From Iodobacter fluviatilis (GTDB lineage: Bacteria; Pseudomonadota; Gammaproteobacteria; Burkholderiales; Chitinibacteraceae): DNA of 64,000 nt. Both the position numbers and the translations under genes were made by a program. Positions 56,169 to 64,000 of the stretch are shown here, one piece after another. The stretch is taken from the NCBI RefSeq assembly GCF_004194535.1, contig NZ_CP025781.1, positions 992,001-1,056,000 of the forward strand. Reading direction: 5' to 3'. The notes below the pieces were generated by a model that saw only the letters and a program-made list of their open reading frames with translations, was not told the DNA's origin and did not search any database. The first letter of the stretch is position 1. Each line of letters starts with the position of its first letter.

Positions 56169-57278
56169 ATGAACTACGACAGCTTACTCGTTCCCAAAAT
56201 ACACGATATCAACACTTTCCAAGATTTTCGGGAAAGCCTAGGGGATTTAGCGCCGCGCATTGAGCAAATCATTGCCGAGCTAAAGCGTGACCCAGGCAAA
56301 ATGATATTAATCTCTGATTTATTCCGCGCCTTTCACAATATAAAAGGGGATGCTGGATTATGCCGAGTAGAGTTTGTTATTCCCTTAGTGCATGGAATAG
56401 AAACGCTACTTTCTAGAATGCGCGCAGGTGAAATTCAACTCACTGAGGTGCTCTCTGAAGTACTGCTGCTGACCCTAGATAGGCTAGAGCAAGCCGTAGA
56501 ATCGCTTAGCAATAATGCTTCTGCCAGTAGTTTGCACTTACCCACACTGGCACGTGGCTTAGATGGCTTATCCACTTTGCAAGCCGAAGAGCTTGATCCC
56601 GCTTGTTCTCGGCTGATTGAAGCGGTAACAGGCTTTAAACATGCCGCTGTTGTTGTCATGCCTGATCGCTCACGCAATGAAGTGGAGCGCTCAAATGAAG
56701 AGCGTAGCCAAGATTTGCGTTTTTTCCGCAATATGGCACTGCAATTAGAGATGCGCTCACCCTTATTTCGTGGCCGAACCGCACGTAATTTGCAATTAGC
56801 GTTAAATACAAATAAAGCCGCGGGCGGCGTTGTTTCTAGCACCCAGCTAGAGGCTGCCGTTTATATGCACGATGTTGGCATGATGTTTTTGCCTGAATCA
56901 CTATGGTTAAAAATTGGAAGAATGACCGATGCCGAGCGGGCCCAACTGATTGATCACCCAGCTTGGGCCGCCGGTTTATTGAGCCGTATGGATGGTTGGC
57001 ATGATGCATCAACCATGTGTTTGCAGCACCACGAAAACATCAACGGCACGGGTTACCCCAATAAACTCAGTGGCAACGATATTGTGCCGGGCGCAAAAAT
57101 CATAGCGCTGGTCGATGCTTTTGAAGCCGTCATGCTCAAACACAGCCATCGTGGGCAAAATAAATCTGTATTGCGGGCCATTGCAGAAGTCAACGCATCT
57201 GATCTGCAATTTGATTCAGACTGGATCGAGCCATTTAACCGCGTTATTCGCACCATGATGGAAAACGGCGGCTTGTAA
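56169..57278 (+). CDS. HPt plus HD-GYP-like signalling protein
   Basis: A 369-residue cytoplasmic protein. Residues 10-120 form a histidine phosphotransfer domain, with the phospho-acceptor in LFRAFHNIKGDAGLCR (His56). Residues 180-369 resemble an HD-GYP phosphodiesterase: HD at 234-235 in VYMHDVGMMFLPE, HP at 263-264, HHENINGTGYP at 287-297, and VDAFEAVM. The canonical HDIGK lysine is replaced by Met238. AAGGAG precedes the ATG at 56169. A phosphorelay input to c-di-GMP turnover is inferred. No sensor kinase is adjacent. Confidence 0.82.
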   Translation: MNYDSLLVPKIHDINTFQDFRESLGDLAPRIEQIIAELKRDPGKMILISDLFRAFHNIKGDAGLCRVEFVIPLVHGIETLLSRMRAGEIQLTEVLSEVLLLTLDRLEQAVESLSNNASASSLHLPTLARGLDGLSTLQAEELDPACSRLIEAVTGFKHAAVVVMPDRSRNEVERSNEERSQDLRFFRNMALQLEMRSPLFRGRTARNLQLALNTNKAAGGVVSSTQLEAAVYMHDVGMMFLPESLWLKIGRMTDAERAQLIDHPAWAAGLLSRMDGWHDASTMCLQHHENINGTGYPNKLSGNDIVPGAKIIALVDAFEAVMLKHSHRGQNKSVLRAIAEVNASDLQFDSDWIEPFNRVIRTMMENGGL

Positions 57279-57347
57279 AAAACCACAGCGCCTTCGAAAG
57301 CGCCCCCAAGAGATGATGAAACTTGATCCCTCCTTATTTGGGTTTCA

Positions 57348-58268
57348 CTATCGGGGCGCTGCTAATCTAGGCGCAAATTCGCTGACGATAAACTCAACCA
57401 AGGCCGTCACTTTGGCGGGCAGCCAATCCCGTGCGGGGTAGACGGCATACACAGGTAAGCCCACTGCTAGCTGGTAATTAGGCAGCAGCGCCAGTAATTG
57501 GCCACTGGCAAGCGGTGCGGCCAATAAAGCGCGGTCAATCAATAATAAGCCTAGCCCATGGATGGCTGCATCGACCAAAGCGCAAGCATCATTCATCGCT
57601 AAAGGCCCCTTTACCCGTACTTGCTCTTCCCCCAATACCCCAGAAAAAGTCCATAGATTCATAGCGCGCGAGCCATTTTGGTAATAGAGGCAAGCATGCT
57701 GCGCCAGATCACTCGGTGTTTGTGGCGTGCCGTGTTTTGCCAGATAGGCTGGGCTGGCAACCAGCTGTAACTGCAATTCACCCAGCTTACGCGCAACCAG
57801 GGATGAATCTGGCAAATGGCCCACTCGAATAGCGATATCGACTTGCTCTGTCGTTAAATCCACAAAGCGATCTTCTAATTGCAAGAGCAAATCAACTTCT
57901 GGATAACGCTGGGAAAATAAGGGCAGTAAGGGGACTAAATGCACCCGAGCTAACGACGACGAGCAGCTTACTTTCAGCCGCCCACGCACGTTCTGCCGAT
58001 AATCATCGGTAATCGCATCGATATTACCCAACGCCGCAGCCACCGTTTGCGCCTCTTGCCAGACCCGCTCGCCTAATTCGGTCAGTGCTAGCTTGCGCGT
58101 TGTTCTTTGTAATAATTTTGCGCCAAGCTGAGCTTCAAACCGTGCCAGCTGCTTACTCACCGACGAGCGATTTAGGCCCAGCTCCTGGGCGGCCCCGGTT
58201 AAACTGCCATGACGTACCACGCAGGAAAACAGCGCCAAGCCTGGCAAAGTATCTAGAGAAAGAGTCAT
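57348..58268 (-). CDS. LysR-family transcriptional regulator
   Basis: The 306-residue product has an N-terminal helix-turn-helix (LFSCVVRHGSLTGAAQELGL, recognition RSSVSKQLARFEAQLG) and a periplasmic-binding-type effector domain (YPEVDLLLQLEDRFVDL, VDIAIRVGHLPDSSL). It belongs to the CrgA/PcaQ-like group by overall form. It is divergent from the quinone-type oxidoreductase gene, which it probably controls. Confidence 0.9.
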   Translation of the reverse strand: MTLSLDTLPGLALFSCVVRHGSLTGAAQELGLNRSSVSKQLARFEAQLGAKLLQRTTRKLALTELGERVWQEAQTVAAALGNIDAITDDYRQNVRGRLKVSCSSSLARVHLVPLLPLFSQRYPEVDLLLQLEDRFVDLTTEQVDIAIRVGHLPDSSLVARKLGELQLQLVASPAYLAKHGTPQTPSDLAQHACLYYQNGSRAMNLWTFSGVLGEEQVRVKGPLAMNDACALVDAAIHGLGLLLIDRALLAAPLASGQLLALLPNYQLAVGLPVYAVYPARDWLPAKVTALVEFIVSEFAPRLAAPR

Positions 58269-58399
58269 CCATGCTTCCTTTAACGTTGCGAGCTGATTGA
58301 TTCTACTGAGGCAACAATGTAATGCCTTTGTCAGTACTAATCAATCCAGCGATTCATCGATAAACTAGCCCCATTCACTTACCCACTGGAAGAATAAAA

Positions 58400-59344
58400 A
58401 TGACAACAAGCATGCAAGCCATTCGCCAACACAGCTACGGCCAACGCGATGTATTACAGCTAGAAAACGTTCCAATGCCTCAAATTAACCCTGATGATGT
58501 ATTGATTCGTGTCCACGCAGCTGGGGTTAATCCAGTGGATTGGAAAATCCGTGAAGGCTATTTGCAATCCATCATGTCTCATGAAATGCCGCTCACTTTA
58601 GGCTGGGATGTAGCGGGTGAAATTGTTGCCCTAGGCGAGCAAGTCACAGGCTGGCAGATCGGCGATGCCGTGTATTCCCGCCCAGAGATTGCCCGCAATG
58701 GCGCTTATGCCGAATTTGTTGCCGTTAGAGCCAGCGAAATTGCCAAAAAACCCAAAAGCCTAGACTGGCAACAAGCCGCAGCCGTGCCTTTAGCCGCGCT
58801 AACTGCATGGCAAGCGCTATTTGAAATAGCCCAATTGCAAGCAGGCGAGAAAGTACTCATCCATGCCGGAGCAGGCGGTGTGGGCTTGTTTGCGATTCAG
58901 CTCGCCAAGTGGCGCGGTGCCGAGGTGTATACCACCACCTCCAGTAAAAACGCCGAATTGGTCACCGCACACGGTGCCGACCATGTGATTGATTACACCC
59001 AAGCCAACTTCGCAGATTTACGCGATCTGGATGTGGTATTTGACACCATGGGTGGTGATATTCTGGCCCAAAGCTGGCAGACACTAAAAGCAGGTGGCCG
59101 CCTTGTTTCAATTTGCGATCAGCCCGATACGGCTACCGCGCAAAAACACCATGTGCACGGGCATTTTTGCTTTGTGCAGCCCAATGCCGCTCAGTTAAGT
59201 GAAATTGCTGCATTGCTTGATGCCGGACACATCAAAGTGGTGATCGACAGCGTGTTCCCATTAGCCCAAGCCGCCCTTGCCCATGAGCGCAGTGAAAGCG
59301 GCCGAGCCCGTGGCAAGATTGTACTGCAAGTCGCTCAGGGCTAA
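58400..59344 (+). CDS. NADP-dependent quinone-type oxidoreductase (MDR superfamily)
   Basis: A 314-residue medium-chain reductase with no zinc-binding cysteines. It has an N-terminal GroES-like domain (VRVHAAGVNPVDWKIREG, written IRVHAAGVNPVDWK in the protein, and GWDVAGEIVALGEQV). A Rossmann domain follows, with VLIHAGAGGVGLFAIQLAK and DTMGGDILAQSWQTLKAGG. The family reduces quinones or enones. It is divergent from the LysR gene. A MITE has inserted right after its stop, before its likely terminator. Confidence 0.9.
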   Translation: MTTSMQAIRQHSYGQRDVLQLENVPMPQINPDDVLIRVHAAGVNPVDWKIREGYLQSIMSHEMPLTLGWDVAGEIVALGEQVTGWQIGDAVYSRPEIARNGAYAEFVAVRASEIAKKPKSLDWQQAAAVPLAALTAWQALFEIAQLQAGEKVLIHAGAGGVGLFAIQLAKWRGAEVYTTTSSKNAELVTAHGADHVIDYTQANFADLRDLDVVFDTMGGDILAQSWQTLKAGGRLVSICDQPDTATAQKHHVHGHFCFVQPNAAQLSEIAALLDAGHIKVVIDSVFPLAQAALAHERSESGRARGKIVLQVAQG

Positions 59345-59347
59345 TCC

Positions 59348-59515
59348 CTAGCAGCCTGTCGGACTTAGCATCAGCCAGCTGCAAAATCACCTGATCGGCC
59401 TATATTTCACCAGATTTTTGACCAATAACTCGTTATTGGCGCTGCAAATCCGGCAAAATCTGGTCTCGATCATGCGATTTTTCGCTTCGACCGTCTAAGT
59501 CCGACAGGCTGCTAG
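59348..59515. mobile_element. MITE-like element, copy 2 (168 bp)
   Basis: It begins CTAGCAGCCTGTCGGACTTAG and ends with its near-perfect complement CTAAGTCCGACAGGCTGCTAG. The interior matches copy 1 (49375-49542) on the opposite strand. It lies 3 bases after the oxidoreductase stop. The rest of the 485-base gap holds the terminator at 59518 and then nothing I can recognise to 59829. Confidence 0.87.
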
Positions 59516-59517
59516 GT

Positions 59518-59556
59518 AAAACGTCGTCACTCCCGCTTGTGGGTGACGACGTTTTT
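59518..59556 (+). terminator. Terminator downstream of the MITE (probably of the oxidoreductase gene)
   Basis: A 13-bp stem, AAAACGTCGTCAC / GTGACGACGTTTT, has a 12-base loop and ends in T. It sits 2 bases after the MITE, so the element separated the gene from its terminator. Confidence 0.8.
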
Positions 59557-59829
59557 ATTAGGCCTGCAATTTCAAAACGTAATTCAAGCCACATTCTTAA
59601 GCCTATCCTACGCAAGATATAGCGATTTTTTACCCGATAATTTCAATGTATAGGCATGCTGCTGACGCCATTCCAGCGAATTCACACCCCCATTCTTTTT
59701 ATATTGTCAGAAAGATATCTAAGATAAATCACCCCCATGCTTGCATGATCGCCCCTATGATCTATTCTGCTATGTGTATGAACACAAACTAGCTACTCAA
59801 AGATCCTAATCGCTGAAGTTTAATCCCCT

Positions 59830-60576
59830 ATGAAGACCCATTCCTTCCTAGCGCTATGGCTAATCGTCTACTCCATGAATAGCCATGCAGAGAGCATTCG
59901 TGTTGTTACTGAAACAACAGCTTATTCTTATATGAAGGAAGGAAAAGTGGCAGGACCTGCCACAGAAGTGGTTGAGCTGAGCCTTAAAAAAGCAGGCATC
60001 GTCGATTACAGTATCAATATCTATCCATGGGCAAGATCGTATGATCTCGCTTTAAAAGAAGCGAATGTGCTGATTTACCTGATTGCCCGCACACCCAGCA
60101 GAGAAACAGATTTTAAATGGGTGGGTGAGCTGAGCAAACCACAGTGTTTTTTGGTCAAACTAAAAGAAAGAACGGATATCAAGGCTAATAAACTAGAAGA
60201 CACAAAGCACTATTCTATTGGGGTTGTCAGAAATGATGTGCGCCATCAGTTTTTGCAGCAACGAAAATTAACCAACCTAAGTATTTCATCCCAGCAATCA
60301 GATAGCTTTAGGCAATTAGTCAATCATCAACTAGACCTTATTGTTTTATTTGATGCAGATATGCCTCGTCTCTGCCAACAGCAATCATTTGACTGCAATA
60401 AACTCGAGAAACTATTCTTACTTAATGAGCTTAGTAATGGGATATATATGGCATTTAGTAAGCAAACACCTGATTCATTAGTTAAACAAACTCAGGATGC
60501 TTTTGAAAAATTAAAAGCAGAAGGCCTAGTAAAAAAAATAATAGAACGCCCCCCTTGCCACGCTAAGAGGAGATGA
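59830..60576 (+). CDS. Periplasmic solute-binding protein (SBP_bac_3-like), first paralogue
   Basis: The 248-residue product has a signal peptide (FLALWLIVYSMNSHA-E). A family 3-type binding domain follows: IRVVTETTAYSYM, GPATEVVELSLKK, INIYPWARSYDLALK, LIARTPSRETDFKWVGEL and YSIGVVRNDVRHQFL. No permease or ATPase gene is adjacent. It is closely similar in plan to the next gene and coupled to it by a 4-base overlap, so the pair arose by duplication. It could be a sensory binding protein. Confidence 0.83.
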   Translation: MKTHSFLALWLIVYSMNSHAESIRVVTETTAYSYMKEGKVAGPATEVVELSLKKAGIVDYSINIYPWARSYDLALKEANVLIYLIARTPSRETDFKWVGELSKPQCFLVKLKERTDIKANKLEDTKHYSIGVVRNDVRHQFLQQRKLTNLSISSQQSDSFRQLVNHQLDLIVLFDADMPRLCQQQSFDCNKLEKLFLLNELSNGIYMAFSKQTPDSLVKQTQDAFEKLKAEGLVKKIIERPPCHAKRR

Positions 60577-61340
60577 TCTTGCTGAGGCTAAAGTGCATTT
60601 TTTTATCGCTATTACTCAACCTAACATTTGAAGGGTTGGTTTTCGCAGAAACAATTAAAGTAGTCACAGAGGAGCTTGCCCCATATAACTATACCGAGAA
60701 AGGTGTTTTAACTGGATTTTGTACCGAAATCGTTCAAGCTATTCTCAAAGAAATAAATATTCAAGGCGATTTTCAATCGATGCCTTGGGCGAGAGCTTAT
60801 GACATTGCGCTAAAAAATGAAAATGTACTGATCTATTCAATTGGTCGTACACCACAAAGAGAAATGCAATTTAAATGGATAGGCCCTATTGCTCATGCCA
60901 ATAATTATCTCTTTGCTCTGGCTAGCAGCCATATAAAAATATCACAATTAGCAGATGCAAAAAAATATCAAATTGCGAGTGTCAACGCAGACATTCGCGA
61001 GCAATTTCTAGAGTCACAAGGATTTTCCAAAGGAACAAACCTGCAATCTAGCGTAAAATATCAGCATAATTACGAAAAATTAAAATTAGGCCGTGTTGAT
61101 TTATGGGCAATGAATGACATAGCGGCTTATCACCTTGTTCGCCAAGCAGGTGATGATCCAGAAAAAATCCTCATAAAAACCTATAAACTTCAACTAGATG
61201 AAAGCAGATATTTCATTGCATTCAGTCATAAAACCTCTGACAAGATAGTAGACCGATTCAATATTGGACTAGAGAATATAAAAAAAAATGGCATATTAAA
61301 TTTAATAAAAAATAAGTGGGCATTAGAAAATGTAGATTGA
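60573..61340 (+). CDS. Periplasmic solute-binding protein (SBP_bac_3-like), second paralogue
   Basis: A 255-residue exported protein (signal LSLLLNLTFEGLVFA-E) with IKVVTEELAPYNYTEKG, GFCTEIVQAILKEI, SMPWARAYDIALK, YSIGRTPQREMQFKWIGPI and YQIASVNADIREQFLESQG. It is parallel to the first paralogue and overlaps it by ATGA. The histidine kinase gene starts 86 bases downstream. Its ligand is unknown; the family usually binds amino acids. Confidence 0.83.
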   Translation: MILLRLKCIFLSLLLNLTFEGLVFAETIKVVTEELAPYNYTEKGVLTGFCTEIVQAILKEINIQGDFQSMPWARAYDIALKNENVLIYSIGRTPQREMQFKWIGPIAHANNYLFALASSHIKISQLADAKKYQIASVNADIREQFLESQGFSKGTNLQSSVKYQHNYEKLKLGRVDLWAMNDIAAYHLVRQAGDDPEKILIKTYKLQLDESRYFIAFSHKTSDKIVDRFNIGLENIKKNGILNLIKNKWALENVD

Positions 61341-61426
61341 ATTATTAATTAACATTCGCTTTACCATGAAAAACAAATTAACTATTTTTTGCTCATAAAA
61401 ACCCAATCCTTAATTAAAAGCCAACC

Positions 61427-63769
61427 ATGCCACATATCACTCCGTCGGATCAATCGCTTGGAAGCCGTATGGTTTTGGCCACACTCCTTTTTTGTTTTGT
61501 TTTTACACTGGGTGCAGTGGCCGTCAAAACCTGGTCTACGTGGCAAATAAACATAGCCACCATGCGTGCGGAGCTAAACCTGATCGCGCAGGTTTACCAA
61601 TTCACATTAAGCAAAGCAATCTGGGAAATGGATAGAGATACGCTAAAAACTCATTTGACCAGCGCCTCTAAAATCTCAGCAGTAGGCCAAATTGTTATCA
61701 TGATAATGCCTGATCAGCATGCAACAGAAACCTTTACTTTCAAGCAAACCACCTGGAAAAAATCAACTATTGCCCCCTCCCTACAACTGACTCTAAGTTA
61801 CCAAGCTTTTCCCAATGCCCGTCACCAGCAAGTAGGCAAGCTGATTATTTATGGTGATGAGCACGTGTTGTGGTCACGTTTACGCGGTGAAGTAGTGTCG
61901 ATTATTGTCACGCAAATTATCCAGTCCTTATTACTGGCAGGATTTATTATGCTGCTCTTTAACCGCTCTGTGACGGTGCATGTTCAACGTATTGCCCACC
62001 ATTTAGCCCAATTAAGCCCTGAAAACTTGGGCCATCCTCTGGTAATGCAACGCTCTACACGGCAAGATGAACTAAGTATGTTGGTTGCTGGCGTCAACCA
62101 CTTACAGCACAGCCTGCTAGAATACTTACAACAAAAGCGGCTCTACGAACAAGAGCTAGCCGAGCACCGAGATCATTTGGCCGACCGAGTGGCGGAGCGT
62201 ACCGAAGAGTTATTCGCCGCCAATAAAGCATTGGGCAGCTCAGCAGAAACATTACGTCAGCTAGGTGATATTGGAAAGGAGCTAACCACCAGCCTGAATC
62301 ATCACGCTATTTGCCAGACACTCTATCGGCACTTACTCGCCTTAATGCCACTCGATGCTTTTAGTGTTGCGTTGCTTGATGAGCAAGGGGATCGCTTAAA
62401 CCTTATTTATTACATCGAAGACGGCAACGTCGCCTGCCCCTCATACGTGATGCTTGATCACCCCTCATCCCTCTCCGCCTTAGCCTTTCGTGAGGAGCGT
62501 GAGCTGGTTATAGCGGATGAAGCGCTGATAGAAAAAGCACCTATACCAGAAGGCATTACCCCCAACACCCCCATGCGCACTGCGGTGCTACGCCCCTTAA
62601 TTGTAAACAACCAGCGTATTGGTGTGCTTTCGATCCGAAGCCATAACACCAATGCTTTTCAAGAAAGGGAGTTAGACATTTTACGCTCTACTGCAGTCTA
62701 TACTGCCATTGCGCTCGCCAACGCAACGGCCTATGCAGCCACAGAAGCATCAAGAGCACAAACAGCCAATGCTTTAGAAGATTTACGCCAAGCACAAAGC
62801 CAGCTTATTCAATCCGAAAAAATGGCGGCCCTTGGACAATTAATTGCAGGCGTGGCCCATGAGATAAATACGCCGATTGGCGCGGTTAAATCTAGCGGAA
62901 AAAACATTGCCGATGCATTAAGCCACGCCTTAGAAAACCTCCCCAAGCTGTTTCAATTTCTGGATACAAATGATCAGCAGCGCTTTATGCAATTGATCAA
63001 GCACAAAGCGGAGCCTCTGCTCAGCACCCGAGAAGAAAGAAACAAAACACGCGCACTGAGCCAACAGCTGGCAGACGCTGCAATCATAAACCCACGCCAC
63101 ACAGCAGGGATCTTGGTTCAATTACACGCCGACAACCATCTTGCTGAGTATTTACCCCTACTCCAGCACCCTGAAAGCAGCCTCATCCTTGATACGGCTT
63201 ACAGCATCGCCAGCATTATTAATAATACGGATAATATTAATATCGCGGTAGAAAGCGTCTCCAAGATTATCTTTGCGCTGAAATCCTTCTCCCGCTTTAA
63301 TCGCGAAGGCGTCAGCATCGAGGCTCATTTAAAAGATGGCCTAGAAACAGTCTTAACCATTTATCAAAATCAAATCAAACAAAATATCGAACTTATCCGC
63401 AACTATCAGGATATCGAGCCCATCCTTTGTTTTCCTGACGAGCTAAATCAGGTGTGGACCAATCTCATTCACAATGCACTACAAGCGATGCAATATAAAG
63501 GCGTACTTAAGGTAGAAATCAGCCGAAGTGGCAATGACGCCATGGTGGTGATTTCTGATAACGGCTGTGGTATTGCAGAGAACATCCGCTCCAAAATATT
63601 TGACGTCTTTTTTACCACTAAATCCGCAGGAGAAGGCAGTGGGCTGGGGCTGGATATCGTCAAAAAAATCATTGCCAAGCATCATGGGCGAATCGAAGTA
63701 CAGAGCGAAGTAGGCCAAGGCAGCACCTTTACTATTTACTTGCCCTACCTCGCCAACATCGCCGTTTAA
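61427..63769 (+). CDS. Sensor histidine kinase with GAF domain
   Basis: The 780-residue protein has one membrane helix at about 16-36, a periplasmic sensor (37-155) and a second helix at about 157-178. HAMP-like and coiled-coil regions follow (180-270), then a GAF domain (about 285-430). HisKA has the phospho-acceptor in IAGVAHEINTPIG (His478). A long helical insert precedes the HATPase domain with DELNQVWTNLIHNALQAM, ISDNGCGIA and GSGLGLDIVKKII. The adjacent response regulator begins at 63913. Signal input may involve the two binding proteins upstream. Confidence 0.9.
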   Translation: MPHITPSDQSLGSRMVLATLLFCFVFTLGAVAVKTWSTWQINIATMRAELNLIAQVYQFTLSKAIWEMDRDTLKTHLTSASKISAVGQIVIMIMPDQHATETFTFKQTTWKKSTIAPSLQLTLSYQAFPNARHQQVGKLIIYGDEHVLWSRLRGEVVSIIVTQIIQSLLLAGFIMLLFNRSVTVHVQRIAHHLAQLSPENLGHPLVMQRSTRQDELSMLVAGVNHLQHSLLEYLQQKRLYEQELAEHRDHLADRVAERTEELFAANKALGSSAETLRQLGDIGKELTTSLNHHAICQTLYRHLLALMPLDAFSVALLDEQGDRLNLIYYIEDGNVACPSYVMLDHPSSLSALAFREERELVIADEALIEKAPIPEGITPNTPMRTAVLRPLIVNNQRIGVLSIRSHNTNAFQERELDILRSTAVYTAIALANATAYAATEASRAQTANALEDLRQAQSQLIQSEKMAALGQLIAGVAHEINTPIGAVKSSGKNIADALSHALENLPKLFQFLDTNDQQRFMQLIKHKAEPLLSTREERNKTRALSQQLADAAIINPRHTAGILVQLHADNHLAEYLPLLQHPESSLILDTAYSIASIINNTDNINIAVESVSKIIFALKSFSRFNREGVSIEAHLKDGLETVLTIYQNQIKQNIELIRNYQDIEPILCFPDELNQVWTNLIHNALQAMQYKGVLKVEISRSGNDAMVVISDNGCGIAENIRSKIFDVFFTTKSAGEGSGLGLDIVKKIIAKHHGRIEVQSEVGQGSTFTIYLPYLANIAV

Positions 63770-63912
63770 ACTCACTCTATCCTCGAAATAGGGCTTGAGT
63801 AGATTCAGACATGCTCTGTAAAAAACCTGCATAGCGCCTTGTTTTGGACTACAAAACAAAAATCAACTCAAAATACATATTGCTCCAGTAAAACCTAATT
63901 TAGAGATTACAA

Positions 63913-64000
63913 ATGGCAACCATTTTATGCGTAGATGATGATAGTGGCATACTAAGTGCCCTACGCTCTTTATTGGGCCAGCGCTTAGAGCGTGATCAAT
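63913..64000 (+). CDS. Response regulator receiver (partial, cut by window end)
   Basis: The first 29 codons read MATILCVDDDSGILSALRSL, the start of a receiver domain. The acidic triad DDD will bind Mg next to the phospho-acceptor aspartate, which lies outside the window. It follows the histidine kinase on the same strand and is the likely cognate partner. Any output domain is not visible. Confidence 0.85.
   Translation, partial: MATILCVDDDSGILSALRSLLGQRLERDQ

Noticed and set aside
1-64000. CRISPR array or prophage
   Set aside because: No regularly spaced direct repeats of 24-40 bases and no phage structural or integrase genes were recognised.

Overview
The window looks like chromosome of a betaproteobacterium of the order Neisseriales, close to Chromobacteriaceae/Chitinibacteraceae (an Iodobacter-like organism is my best guess, by inference). 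The grounds are the gene order nuoE-D-C-B-A / tRNA-Leu(GAG) / secG / tpiA, the ftsH-folP-glmM block, the uvrA / MFS / ssb neighbourhood, a lone recC without recB or recD, and a moderate G+C content. Most of the window is conserved housekeeping sequence. The accessory parts are one heavily damaged type I restriction-modification (RM) island and a set of small dispersed repeats.

Layout. 1-4213 (minus): respiratory complex I subunits (nuoE is cut by the window edge), tRNA-Leu, secG and tpiA. 4438-8181 (plus): the phosphate ABC transporter pstSCAB, with a strong hairpin after pstS and no phoU. 8307-19809: a BON-domain periplasmic protein, glmM, folP, ftsH, rlmE with divergent yhbY, a DUF4149 membrane protein, greA, carB and carA. 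19977-31873: gpx, a DUF1841 protein, a BepA-like protease, yqaA, cyaY, lptM, an Lrp-type regulator divergent from lysA, a YafJ-like amidotransferase, fabI, ygfZ, an AsmA-like protein, three identical tRNA-Asn genes, a frameshifted PaaI-type thioesterase, rsmJ and mtfA. 32001-33610: a sialidase-fold protein coupled to a small membrane protein.

33992-41587 (minus) is the type I RM island, read hsdM, small ORF, DUF1016 nuclease, REP-associated transposase (RAYT), hsdS, uncharacterised gene, hsdR. Nearly every component is altered. HsdR has its nuclease and C-terminal domains joined in frame without the helicase motor. HsdS is split by a one-base shift at a run of six C and carries an in-frame 69-bp repeat. 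HsdM has GPPF where NPPF is expected. The DUF1016 gene has an in-frame stop. The RAYT has a REPIN-like palindrome inside its own coding sequence, and a second copy lies downstream. This fits a decaying or phase-shuffled defence locus that has served as a landing site for repeats. A repurposed system without a motor is possible but not shown.

41782-54948: ssb, a YajR-like MFS transporter, uvrA, a DnaQ-like exonuclease coupled to a cyclic-nucleotide/CBS/DUF294 protein, tRNA-Ser(GCT), a type II secretion F-domain protein, an AT-rich orphan gene and recC. 55112-64000: an RsuA/RluF-family pseudouridine synthase, an HPt plus HD-GYP-like signalling protein, a LysR regulator divergent from a quinone-type oxidoreductase, two tandem solute-binding proteins without a permease, a GAF-containing sensor histidine kinase and the start of a response regulator. 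Two 168-bp MITE-like elements with shared terminal inverted repeats lie at 49375 and 59348 in opposite orientation.
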